DNA of 64,000 nt, from contig CM047815.1 in assembly GCA_026214975.1 (NCBI GenBank), positions 81,674,800 to 81,738,799 on the forward strand, read 5' to 3'. Position numbers and translations under genes: made by a program. The notes under the pieces are model-generated. The model saw only the letters and a list, made by a program, of their open reading frames with translations. It did no database searches and had not been told where the DNA came from. Positions 34,225 to 45,502 of this stretch are shown here, one piece after another; position 1 is the first letter of the stretch, and every line of letters begins with the position of its first letter. The stretch is from Gentiana macrophylla. Its lineage: Eukaryota > Streptophyta > Magnoliopsida > Gentianales > Gentianaceae.

Positions 34225-34822
34225 GTGAGATATTGCTAAAGAGAATATAGATGTATATATTTCAATGCACTTCTCTTTCTTGGCGGGTGAACTCTCATTG
34301 ATTTAACTATCCTCACGGCCCCACTCATGATAAACTACCGAATCCAAAATTCCTTTGCCTTTCTAACGTAAGTGGAACATGATTCGTGATAAAGCCAGGG
34401 TCAACTATAGTCAAAGCAATATGCTATCGACTACACACCAAGGGAAGTGAGTCGTACGTGCTTAAAATGGTGGCTCATAACAGAATATGCGCTTAATACG
34501 CCACTACTTCAGAAGTGGACACTTTCTCTTACTCGTGCAAAGTAAAACAAAGGTGAAGTCAATTAACTCAAAAAGATCAAAGATATCATATTTTTTCCTA
34601 CATAAAATTGTGTGGCTCATACTAAACCACACGGTGTCCCCACACGTATGGAGACACCACACAAGTATTTCTCATATAAAAATGCATGTCTACCGCTGCC
34701 TACAAGTCCAATATAGCCAGCTAGGCAACTTTAATTTCTGTGTACGAGGATTCTCCGATTTGTCCGTATAGGTCAACATATATAGGCAACTTTTAATGTA
34801 CATATCCACTTTCCATGATTGA
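34225..34822. other. Spacer after the truncated Ty3 element, with similarity to the peptide-gene promoter
   Basis: No gene seen. 34700-34780 (TGCCTACAAGTCC...GTACGAGGATTCTCCG...TTTGTCCGTATAGG) is a diverged match to 44623-44690 and its duplicate at 47708-47770. The target duplication ATTGA of the next element is at 34818-34822. Confidence 0.45.
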
Positions 34823-35662
34823 TGTTGGACATATTTTAGTTTTAATGATGAGTGCCAAACTAGCTGTTATAGGGCAAAGTCAAAAAGATGTCTAGAATGA
34901 ATGTATAGGTTTACTAGAGTTTGATCTTTGTATAGGTTTGATCAAACAAGCACTGTAAAAAGGTCAGATGACTTGTTCAGCAGACCTATCTAGGTTAGGT
35001 GTTCAGTAGAGTGTCTAGGACATGTTGAAGACTGAAGGCTGAGGGTTCAAACTCAGTAATGAAGGCTAAGCGTTCAAACTTAGTATTGAAGGTCAAAGTT
35101 CCATATAAGGAAATGTGATGATTGGGACTTAGTTATACTTAAAATGGTGTACTCTAATTTCACAATCAAAAGTTAGATGAAAAGTAGTCAGCTGAGTGTT
35201 CATCAAGAATACAACAGACTAAAAGTCAGCTGACAAAATATACATCAGTAGACTCATGAAACAGACATCTGCTGAGAATATACATATCAGATTAATCCGA
35301 TTAAAGAATTATTTCTAGAAGATTAAATAGATAAGGATGAATACCAAGCATTGGATTAATCAGTCAATCAATGGCAAGGATGAAATGGACGTTGTAAGGA
35401 CTTCAGAGCCAAATCAAAATGGAATTAAATCATTGGTTGACAGATCGCTCATCAAAAGGACACGCATACGCATGCAGAAGTACAAAGAGAGAAATTTCAG
35501 GGAATAATCAGAAAATCCTATAACGGTCAGATTTTAAATTCAAATTCAAACATAGGATTTTCACTTATAAATATAGGACCCCTGGAATCAGATTAGACAC
35601 ATAGAGAAAACCAAACTTACAAGCAATCAAAAGCATTATACCTGTTAGGAAATCTACGCGGA

Positions 35663-37822
35663 TGATGTATTATTTTTATATGATTAAATATACGTTATAT
35701 TATTATGTTTTATCAACGAATTCTATATAAAATATATGAAATTATGGTATAAAATGTTAATCTTTATAGTTTAGAATAGTTAGTAGTAAAAATAGTAAAA
35801 AGTTGTAATTTTGTACCGATTTTAGTAAATCGGAGTGTCGTGTCAGATTTACGTGGGTATTTGTGGTATTTTATTACAGATTTATAACCCGAGACCCCAA
35901 GAATCGACATATTGAAGTTTAATCATATCTATGGAATGATTTAGAGAATGCCACGAGCCTAAATGGTCAATTGAATAGCTTAAGTGGTCAAGTGGCCACT
36001 CAATCTGGTTAAGTGGTAATAGAGAAATGTCTTCGACAAACGAATGGCTCATAAAAACGATATTTTCAGAAAAAGTGTTCTTCACGAAAGTTGTAGATTT
36101 TACCGAAAGCTTTCCAATGCAATTTAAATTATGAAGATTGGAGGTCTACAACTTAAACAGTGATCAAGTGGCTAATTGATTTGGGTTAAGAAAAATCCCG
36201 AAATAGCTTCGGAGGAACACGAGGTAATCAAGAAGGCGTTATCTGAAGAAGAGTCCTTCATGAAAGTTGTAGAGTTTCTCGAGACCTTAATTTTGGCATT
36301 TCGTTTGCAATTTTTGAGGTCCGAACTCGAGATATGAATTTTAGAAGTTTAATAATTATATATAAAAATATATATAATCTACGCACATCTTTGAAGAGAT
36401 CAAGTTAGTGGATGTAATCATTAGTCCGGACCGATCCGGCTTGATCCCGGACCGGTCCGGCCTTGAGACCTTTGTCTATATAAGGAGTTGATCAGAGAGC
36501 AGTTCGGAGGGTACCAAAATATATATCTTCTTCTCTTTCTTTTATTTTTATTTTTAGTAGTAGTTTGTAAATAAGGCCTTACGCCGTAATAATGTAGTTT
36601 TAGTATCGTTATAATGCTCGGAAAATCTCGGAAGTCGGTTTTGTCAAGAAGTTGTAATGTCCGAAAAATACGATTTCGAATCAACTCGCCGTATTCGGGT
36701 AACTTTTCTTAAGTATTTATGTTTGTTTTTATATTTTTGTTGTTATAATGTTTTAGGATAAATATAATACTGGCCAAAACTATGTAATCGGTTTTATTTC
36801 GATCTTTTCGTTAAAGAAATGTTGTTAAGTTAAAATGATAAAAATTGAGTTAATTGAATCTTTTTCTATTTTGATCGTATTCGTATTGACATATTTAATC
36901 GATCTGAGGAATTCATAATCTAATTATGAATTGACGCCTTGTAGTCGTGGATATATGAGATAAAAGATAGAAAACCGAGAGGTAAAATTGGCCGTGTGAA
37001 TAACGTGATAACGGAATCCGATTTCCTACCCGGGGTAGATTTGTTTTGGGAGAAATGAATCTTATTATAATTTGTACTCGAGATCGTAATAATGTTAAAT
37101 CATCAGTTAATTGAAACTTAAACCGGAAAGTTGAATCGTCCGGCTTTGACAACCGGAGCCTTTAAAATAAAATTGACCGTTTGACGAACGGAATGACTCC
37201 TTTTTATCTAAAGGTAGATTTGTACTCGGGACCTGTTCAGAAAAACCGTAACAGTTGTGGACCTTGGACTGATGCAATGGACATATGACAATTTCATACG
37301 CTTGTGTGAGGAGGAATTGTTTACCTCAGGAGTGCACCGTTTCATTTACTCAATTGGACCTAAAATAAAAGGAGAGATCGAACACATTTCATTTAATCGA
37401 AAGATCGTATAAACCAATTATATAAGTTTTGGCCAGTTCTCTAAAATTATCTGTTTAATATTTTGGTATCTATATATACTTATATCTATATATATAAATT
37501 GCAGTTTATGCAGATCTATATATATTTATGTATTTATATATATCATGATAGTATAGTTTTTAATTTTCGTATTTATTTTATGTTGACTAGAATAGTAGTG
37601 ATCTGTGTTATAAAATTGCGGTTTAGATCGAGTTAATAATGTGACTCTTTTGGTGTTTAACCACACTTAGAAGAATTACCAAGTTCCCTGTGGATACGAT
37701 ACTCTGACTCACCATACTAGCACTACAGTTTGACCCGGTACACTGCCGGTTAGGATCGTTTAACCCAGAAAACGTCTGTCAGATTTCTGGCGCCGTTCTC
37801 AGGGATAGGTTTAGGTCTGTCA
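35663..37822 (+). mobile_element. Third-level Athila-type LTR with primer-site remnant
   Basis: Aligns along its length with the Athila LTRs at 13201 and 27701 (same start, minisatellite, palindromes at 36425-36462, TATATAAG at 36477) but is clearly diverged. The LTR ends CTGTCA at 37781, followed by TGGCGCCGTTCTCAGGGA (primer-site-like) and, 30 bp later, a second CTGTCA at 37822. Flanks are GCGGA/GCGGG. This looks like LTR-primer site-LTR tip left by a large internal deletion. Confidence 0.75.
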
Positions 37823-38548
37823 GCGGGAACGCAGCGGAATTCAAAAGTTTATTTCCTTTGACCAGGATCGACTTCGTTTAAGCAATAAACAAATAAGCTA
37901 GTAGACGGTGGTTACCTTGCTTGATCTAAAAGATCGACACTTTGACCGTCTAAGGAGAGTAGTGATGCACGGAGCCGCCCAAGCATTCGGCCTCTACCGC
38001 TAGTCCACACAAACAACCCGCCGGAATCCACCATTGGTTGCTACTAGAAAAATCCGGTTGCTAGACCGGCCTTTTTTCTCTCTCTAATCTCTCTCTAAGA
38101 AGTTCTCTATTTTTTACAAGAACTATTAGCTCTTGGAATTGTGTTGTACAAAAGAGCTAGCCAAGCCTCCATTTTATAGGGTAACATGCGCCCCATGCAC
38201 TTCCCAATCTGATTGGGATTAGCTTCTACTAGATTGATGAGAAAGAAAACATTTTCCTAATAAAATAAAGAAAATCTTTTTGATTGATTTACTCTTTTAT
38301 AATATCTTATATTAAATAAAAACTAAATATTGTCAATATCTTATATTGAATATATTTATCTTATTACCATAAATCTATTTTCCAAAAAATAAATTAATAT
38401 CCAATATTAATATTATGGTAATCTTATTAATTAAATTCCACAATTCAAGTGTATCATAATACACTAAAAGTGGCGCCCCAAATATCCTTCAATTGGAATC
38501 CGGAATATTCTTTTATTAATATAGTGCTATGATTAATTAATTTACAAA

Positions 38549-38580
<32 letters not shown>

Positions 38581-39565
38581 ATTTCGAAATACATATCTAA
38601 TATATGTACACTTAATTAATCATCATAATTAATATCTTGTATTATATTTATCCATAATAAATAAATATCACCATATTAATTTACCACTATAACTTTTATA
38701 GTATGAGATAAATTATTTCCTTATTTGGTTATCAACTATAACCACATTTTAATCCGACCTGATGTTCATATGTGTATGACCCGATAGACTTCCGAATATG
38801 TTGGCCGTAGACACAAAGTGTAAATTACGAAAATGCCCTTTATGCCCAACGGTCACGGGATAGCGTTTAGCAACACACCGTGACCCCCAATCATAGGAAG
38901 AGTCAAATGCAATGACTACTACCATTCATATGAAACAGTTACCGTGTAGATAGAATCCTATCGCTATAATAATATCCATACGGTCGATCGTCGAGTGTCA
39001 GGCATCAATGACCGTATCTTATAATCTGGATATCATGCTCTCTCGAAGTAACTCATTTACTTCCACTTTGCAAAGATTCACAAGAGTAAGACATTCCTTA
39101 TAAGAAGGCCCTTTCGGATATTCACCCCTGCTATTTGGGTACGCGATTTCCGGACGACCAAATATGTATACTCCGCATGCTTCAGTATCACACCCAATCA
39201 CTACCGCATGATCGCCCCATGGCTAGGGGAAACCACAGTAGTGTCAAAGCATGACAATCCACACCGTGATACCATGTAGAGTCCGGTCCTAAAGATAATT
39301 ACACAACCGCCACATAGTGTGACACTTAACAGTGTAAGTGGGTCAGTCTAACGTGCGCATTCTATAATACACGTCCACGTACAGTCCAAGTGTCTCTACA
39401 CTTCGATAGACGAGATCTATCCCTGCCCTTAAAGACATAAGACATCTAATACGTGCTAGCCTATTTGTACTATCAATGTCCTGTTTAATAGTATATCAGC
39501 CTAGAGACATTTAAGTATCAAACTTATTAAAGTGATCAGAGATCTCATCAACCATAATCGCCTAT

Positions 39566-41075
39566 TGTTAAGGGTGATTTTATATGATTTATATCGTTAT
39601 ATTTTGTAATAATTTCCGCCATATTCATATAATTTGCATAGAAATTAAGGGTTTAATCGAATTATTGAGCAAATGAGTTTTAAAAGTCTTTAAGTGTAAA
39701 CTTGAGCTAATTTCGTGATTTTATTGGTAATTATCTATGGTTTTACACTTTGCGTGTTCTTATAGTTTTGAAGGTACATTTACATGTCATGGAGAGGGAT
39801 TGAAGGAGCTGGAAAGATACTTGATTGAAGGTTAAATGGAAGGAGGAAGATGCAACTTACACCTGGGATGAAGATATACAAGTCTGGACGCACGTTTGAT
39901 GTTCCGTCCAGTGGACTGGCGTCCAGAAGAGTGGACGGGCGTCCAAGAGGAGCTTTTGGATTCAAGATGTTCAGATTTTCTGTGGACGAGCGTCTGATTT
40001 AATGAAGGACGGGCGTCTGATCCAGCTAGGCCTGATTCGAAGATTTTTATGAAGGCTGGACGGACGTCCAGCATAGAGGACGGGCGTCCACGGCCGACAT
40101 CAGCATAACCGACCTAGTTTTCTATAAAAGCAGCCGCATTCTCAACCCTAATTATCATCATATACACATTACAGCAGCCGCAGAAAACCCTAAATTCTGA
40201 AGCCGAGTTGTGCTCGGTCGGCCAAGCCTTGGTGCTTGGTCGACCGAGGGTTAGATTAGTTGTTTTATTTATTTTGTTTCGTTTTCCTTCCGGATCATGA
40301 GGATGACTTGAAGCTGATCAAACTTGGAGCAAGCATGTAAAACTTTTCAGCATCGTTTTTATTTCTTCCTTTGGATGATTTTGTGAGTTTTAATTAAGTT
40401 GTTTCTTTTCTATGATTTTCATGCTATGCAATTTAAATCGAGAGATGTTTTGCTATTGATGTTTGCCATATGATGAGAATCGGTGTAAACACTAGATCAC
40501 CATAGGAAAGAATAGATCTTTTTTTTAACCTAAAAATACGAGAGTTGCTAGGTTAGAGTATCTAGATTGTTAGATTGAGAAATCTTGCACCTTGGTTTGA
40601 TAGCGTTAATCTTTAAGATCGAGAGATAAAAGATTGATAGGCGAACTTTTCTAAGAGATTAGGAGTTCATACCTTTGATAGGTGAATCACAATTTTAGTT
40701 AAATCATCATAAGATAATCTAGAGAGGAAATTAAGGGTTGCGGGATGGTGGATCATTGTTGTTCTGTGTTTAATCGCTATAGTCATCATCATGCTTTTGT
40801 GAGTTTTATTGTTTTTCTCGTTTATAGTTTAGTTATGTTCGCAACGATCTTCTCTGGCTTTGGACTGACAATCCTCTGTCCAGTTTACTTTTCGTTATGT
40901 TATTTTAGGTTTTAATAATAATGGTATCAATCTTAGGAAAATTAATGAACTAGATACCCCGATTCCCTGAGATCGACTCCGGTATTAATCGCTATGCTAC
41001 AATCCCTACACTTGGGGTATACCGGATTTATAAATTTATTACTTGTTTATTTTTCATTAGATAAAATCCGAGACA
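39566..41075 (+). mobile_element. Third-level Ty3-type solo LTR
   Basis: Starts TGTTAAGGGTG, ends CCGAGACA, flanked by CCTAT at 39561-39565 and 41076-41080. 1,510 bp. Its upstream half carries about seven GGACGGGCGTCCA-type words (39886-40092), then TCTATAAAAG at about 40121. No coding region. Confidence 0.83.
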
Positions 41076-42050
41076 CCTATCATGGTTTCTCTATCACAGT
41101 TTAATACTAAGGACGTTATCATATAACAATTCATAATTGGTTCTTCTAAAGAACAAATATATGACAACAGAAAAGCCATTTAATATATGTATAAACATAA
41201 AGAAATAGTAGAAATGATCCGACCCGGTCGGATCCGGTCCAACCCGATTGGGTTTAGGACACTATTTCAACAATACCCTGTTGAACTGAGCTTTCATATT
41301 GATCAAGAATTTTCTTCAAGTGTTATTGCATTCAAGTATCATCTAGTATCCACACTTGAAGATTTCAAGCTACTAATCTTTTCATTCTGATCAAAAGCTT
41401 GCTGAAGTTGAATCACTTACTTGATTCAACCCCCTCTTTTCAAGAAGTAATCTGAAGACAGAGAAGCACTGCTGAGTGTCAAGAACTGTTGTTTTTGTGG
41501 TGAAGCTGGTGAAGAAGCAATCATACCCTTCAAGAACCAATGGAGTACTTAGGAGCAGCAATCCTACATGTTCTTAGTATTTAGTTTGTGAAGCCATAGC
41601 TATTGGTCAAGGACAAACAACGTAGGGAATTTTGTAACAGCAACCTCAAAAGACTCTAGTGAATTTCCTCCAACATCACAGGATAAGAGTGGACTGACAG
41701 GATTACACCACCTGGAACCACTATAAAACTTGTCTACTTTACTTTACTGCATTTACTTTCTGCACTTTATTTTATTGCATGTTTTTCATATCAACCTGCT
41801 GAATTAGCTACTGGACTCACACACTTTTTCATTATTGGGTATCTAATACTTAGTATCATCTTTTAACAAGAAGTATAATGGCTTAATTAATATATTCCGC
41901 TGCAATAGATTCAATAGTTAGCAGACTGCTTAAGTCAGCAGACTATTGACCCTTCTGAGTTTGTTTTAACTCCGAAAAACTTTTAAGTATTAAGTTTATT
42001 CACGCACCCTGTAAACTTAACCAAAGCCTTTTCAAAGGACCAACAATTGA

Positions 42051-42439
42051 CTTAATAGAGAAATATAATAGAGGTAGTATATGATTGAACTAATAGAACA
42101 TTACAATATATATATATAGCTTAAATAATGATAGTTAGAAGTTTATCTAAACCAAATAATATATCCTAACATAATTCAAATTCAAACATAAAACAAATCA
42201 ATAATTTCATTATCTCTAACATGACTCAAAAGCTAGAAGCCTGCATGCCAGGAGGATTATACTGTTTTATAATCTATATTGAAAGCTTTAAATTAATGAC
42301 ACCACACAATCAATTGACACAACAGTTATGTACATCATTGATTATTGTGGGACCTAGATCAATCAATATGGATACCATAAAAGTCAACGGTGTATATCAT
42401 TATTGTGTCATTTGGTTGTGTATTTTCATTGTTGTTGTA
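42051..42439. other. AT-rich spacer, no gene seen
   Basis: Follows the target duplication of the nested LTR block. The small frame at 42221-42457 has no recognisable feature. Confidence 0.4.
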
Positions 42440-42708
42440 TCATTTCTCCTCTTTTAATATAGTATAGATAATGTTTTTCCAAAATTTCTCAATGTGGGAT
42501 ATCACATCCCCTGATCCGGCTCTTTCCGGATGATCACAAAAGGTTCCTCCAATAGCATTTGATCCAACACCCTGATTTCCTTCATTTGTACGACTTGCAT
42601 AAGTGCCGACAAGAAAAGAATTGCAATAGCTAAATGATGATGTGAATATCGGTGAGCCACAGACCCCAGCTACAGGATCTAATCCTCCACGAACAAAAAG
42701 TAAGAAAT
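42440..42708 (-). CDS. Unrecognised ORF or terminal exon
   Basis: Reading DFLLFVRGGLDPVAGVCGSP...TFCDHPERAGSGDVISHIEKFWK and ending at a stop at 42440. Balanced composition with four cysteines looks protein-like. A TATGCAG/GATTTC splice-acceptor-like site at 42708-42709 and an in-frame stop upstream suggest an exon rather than a whole gene, but no upstream exon was found on this strand. It lies downstream of the cysteine-rich peptide gene. Function unknown. Confidence 0.3.
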
Positions 42709-43298
42709 CCTGCATATTTGGATCAATTCAAGGTGGAAAATGGAGCTGCTCCCTCGGAAAAACAAGGATACAGTTGATCCAAAAGATCTCGATTCAATAT
42801 AAGTGGTTCTTGGGCTATACGATGCAATTTATAATCGACTTATAAAATGTAGTTAGTGTTTGATGGCGTAGTATTACAGTGCTACGGTAAGGTTGGTGTG
42901 ATGGCACGAACAAACCTCTACAGATATCAGGATCATAGGGGAAAAAAAGGTTAAACATATAATGGAGGAGTGAAATTGAAATAAAAAGAGGACTATTTTT
43001 TTTTAGACAGAACAAAGACAAACTTTTATTTCTTTTAAAAAAACAATCTATATTTTATTAACAATCATCAGAAAGCACAACAACTTTACATCAGCAGCTA
43101 AAATGCTTTGGAAACAAAGATTATTTATTCAACAAGTCTGATCTGACGATAACATTAGTGTGCAAATATACTTAAAAGTAGATATGCATATTTTGCAATG
43201 CACATATGAAGACGGACGGACTCTTCTCATTCTTTTTATTCAAATATATATTTTAAGTGCCGAACGCCTGCCCGCCCGTGCATCCAATCCATTATTTA
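42709..43298. other. Spacer downstream of the peptide gene
   Basis: No clear gene. 43260-43280 holds CGCCTGCCCGCCCGT, related to the motif enriched in the neighbouring LTR. The part next to 43299 is presumably the peptide-gene 3' UTR. Confidence 0.4.
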
Positions 43299-44417
43299 TC
43301 AATGCAAGCATAAGCATAATGCGCCGCATTTGCAGTCAACATCATCGCAGCAGTTTAAAACGCGTCTTTTTAAATGTTTCTTTTCTCCAGCTTCTTCCTT
43401 CCTTACAACGGACCACATGTGTTTAACCACGGTGGTGACCGGTGGTGGGTGTTGGGGAAATTCAAAGGGGAACGAACAATGCCGAACCAGAAATGAACGT
43501 GCTGCAATGAAAATAACCGGATATACACGTAGAGTCGATTTGAGAATCTTTCCGCGAAAACTATTCGCCCCCCAAATGATTGTCTCCGGTAAACACGAAT
43601 ATTTTCACGAGATAAAACTACGCCCACTTTCATCCTGACAATATAGACAGAAAGAAAGCTACAAAAGCTTTGAAGTTTTGAGTTTTGAGAGTTGAACTTT
43701 GAGGTTTCTACAAAATATTCTAAGAAAAGAATATTTGCTTTAAGAGTTGATATTCATAATTCCTCTTATCTTCCAAGTGTTATGTATTTATATATCTTGT
43801 GTTAAACTATGAAAAGACACAAGATATAACCCTTCAAAACCAGTTAAAACTGTGTTTACACCGAAGGGACACCATCCAAAATCGAGTGGACACCATCAAA
43901 ACCGACCAAAACTGCTCCAGAACTGCATACTGGACGCCCGTTTAGAATCCCGGACGCCTGCCTCGAAGCATACCGACGGGCGCCCGCTTTTTCGAGACGC
44001 TCGTCCATCTCGAACAGTTACATCCTCTGTATGTAATTACCTCTTCGACGCCGTCCGGTGAACCTGAGACGCCGTCTCGAAGTCAAACGCCCGTCCATAT
44101 GAAATGGACGCCCGTCCAATAAGCAGCAGAATTTGGATTTTGTTCAACACTTGATCTAGCACTCCGTAAGCTTGTAAATATCAATTATAAGCACGCACCC
44201 GCATCTCCTAACTCATATCGATTGTTTCAAAACTACCAAACCTCAAACTAAATCCCGATTACGCTAAATCACATGGTGATTCTACCGAAATCACCAACAG
44301 TGGGTGTTCTTCCTTTTGAAGGTTGCCTTCTGCTGCTGCTGTATAAACACCGATAATTGCTATCAGAAAAATTATTCCGGCTGCTGCTATCGGCAACAAC
44401 AATGATTTCGCCGCCAT
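43299..44417 (-). pseudogene. Small secreted cysteine-rich peptide gene interrupted by a solo LTR
   Basis: The ATG at 44417 opens a typical signal peptide (MAAKSLLLPIAAAG then a hydrophobic run and an Ala-rich cleavage region), then an acidic pro-segment. At 44300-44304 an 850-bp solo LTR enters. Ignoring the LTR and one GTGGG duplication, the frame continues without a stop from 43449 to TGA at 43299-43301, 87 residues in all. The distal part is basic, with a KRR site, and ends in a six-cysteine module spaced CC-x4-C-x-C-x3-C-x-C. As it stands translation enters the LTR and stops after about a dozen codons. A TATA run lies about 55 bp upstream and a TTGAC W-box about 220 bp upstream. Likely an apoplastic defence or signalling peptide by architecture only; family not recognised. 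Confidence 0.6.
43450..44299 (-). mobile_element. Solo LTR inside the cysteine-rich peptide gene
   Basis: Ends TGTTGGGGAAATTC and AATCACCAACA, flanked by GTGGG at 43445-43449 and 44300-44304. Minus-strand TATATAAATA near 43790, preceded on that strand by about eight GGACGCCCGTCC-type words (43930-44120). Confidence 0.85.
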
Positions 44418-44755
44418 GACAACTTGGAATTGTTGTGTTGGAATTTATAGTTATAGGCGATATGCAATATATATATATAGATATACAAGGACGGTTAACC
44501 GACGTTTACAGCATTTATATTAACTTTTTTTTTAAATATAATGCACTCACACACACCAAACATCTGCCAAGATTTACATGTCATGATGTACATATATATA
44601 AATATACCCTTTTATTATATATTAAATGCCTACAAAGTCAACATTGGATACTTTTCATGTACGAGGATTCGCCGGTTTGTCGTTATAGACGTGTCGTGAC
44701 GGAGATATTCATTCACAACGGTAATGCCCCGTATTATTACTCTTTAATTATTAGG
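44413..44755 (-). promoter_or_regulatory. Promoter and start codon of the peptide gene (copy A of a duplicated segment)
   Basis: Upstream region of the ATG at 44417, with a minus-strand TATA run at 44468-44481 and a GTTGACTTT W-box at about 44635. The same sequence recurs in the same orientation at 47461-47835, with about 35 bp more in the middle there. Confidence 0.6.
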
Positions 44756-45215
44756 GTTAATTACTTAAAAGTATAGTTTTTTATACTTATTACCTCATAT
44801 AGCGACATAAAGGAATCATTGGACTTATAAGACATAATATATCTACACGTACTCAAAATACCCTGTCTAATAAGAAATTGCCTGGCTGTCGATGCTTATA
44901 AAAATTGTCTGTTGTACTGTGCTGTCTCTTTCATGTTCACATTTATCCGTAAAAATCTTGTTGATGATGATCATTTATCCTCATAAAAAGCCTTGTTGAT
45001 GATGATCAACATTTGATTTCTTTCATATTTAAGAAAGAACGATTTCATCTCATTAAAACCCAGCCTTCGAGGAAGAAGCCGACAGCAACATTTGATTTCT
45101 TTCATATTTAAGAAAGAACGATATCTAGTGATTTCCAATCTCTAATTCTTCCTTAAAAAAAAAAAATTAGTGATTTCCAGTCCATAATCAGCTTCAAGCT
45201 ACCTGCTCTGAAGAA
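44756..45215. repeat. Spacer with tandem duplications upstream of the HHL1 fragment
   Basis: GTTGATGATGATCA occurs at about 44960 and 44993. A 35-bp unit starting ACATTTGATTTCTTTC occurs at about 45008 and 45090. No gene; probably includes the former promoter and 5' UTR of the next fragment. Confidence 0.5.
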
Positions 45216-45502
45216 ATGGAGATGGCCATCTCCTTGAATCAGCTAGTTAGATTACCAATTTCAAGTTCAAAAGCAATGATAATTCAATTATCCAGCACTC
45301 TTTTGTTTCCACGAGAACGAACCAGCAGAAGAAGGTGGACAGTAGACGGCATCAATTGCTGGTGGTGGAAGCCAAAGGAAAGAGAGGAGGAATGGCAGCT
45401 CGTCAGTATCAAAGACCACCTCCTCCTGCCTTGCCTAAGCTTGAAGACGATGGCAACCCCAAATTTGTTATCTTCATCCGCACTGCCGATGTTTGTACTC
45501 TC
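45216..45502 (+). pseudogene. HHL1: HHL1-like chloroplast protein, 5' exon fragment, frameshifted
   Basis: HHL1 protects photosystem II under high light. The ATG at 45216 gives a plastid-transit-like start (MEMAISLNQLVRLPISSSKA). From about 45330 the conserved part is in the +2 frame: LLVVEAKGKRGGMAARQYQ, PPPPALPKLEDDGNPKFVIF then IR (to about 45490). A frame change therefore lies between about 45300 and 45340. A donor-like GTTTGT follows at about 45492, but the expected next exon (membrane-associated middle part) was not found before 49 kb. It appears to be a truncated copy. Recognition rests on the EDDGNPKFVIFIR block. Confidence 0.6.

Larger units (their letters stand above)
35643..41272 (-). 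mobile_element. Second-level solo LTR, itself split twice
   Basis: Starts TGTTAGGAAATC and ends TATTTCAACA, flanked by ATACC at 35638-35642 and 41273-41277. Own sequence is 35643-35662, 37828-39565 and 41081-41272, about 1.95 kb. A minus-strand TATA (CTATAAAATGG near 38170) and the CGCAGCGGAAT word shared with the solo LTR at 29972 suggest a related Copia-type LTR in minus orientation. Confidence 0.8.
34823..42045 (+). mobile_element. Solo LTR (Copia-like), split by nested insertions
   Basis: Starts TGTTGGACATATTTTAG, ends AAGGACCAACA, flanked by ATTGA at 34818-34822 and 42046-42050. Its own sequence is 34823-35642 plus 41278-42045, about 1.6 kb. TATA-like TATAAATA near 35567. The middle is occupied by another LTR element with its own duplication. 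Confidence 0.85.
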
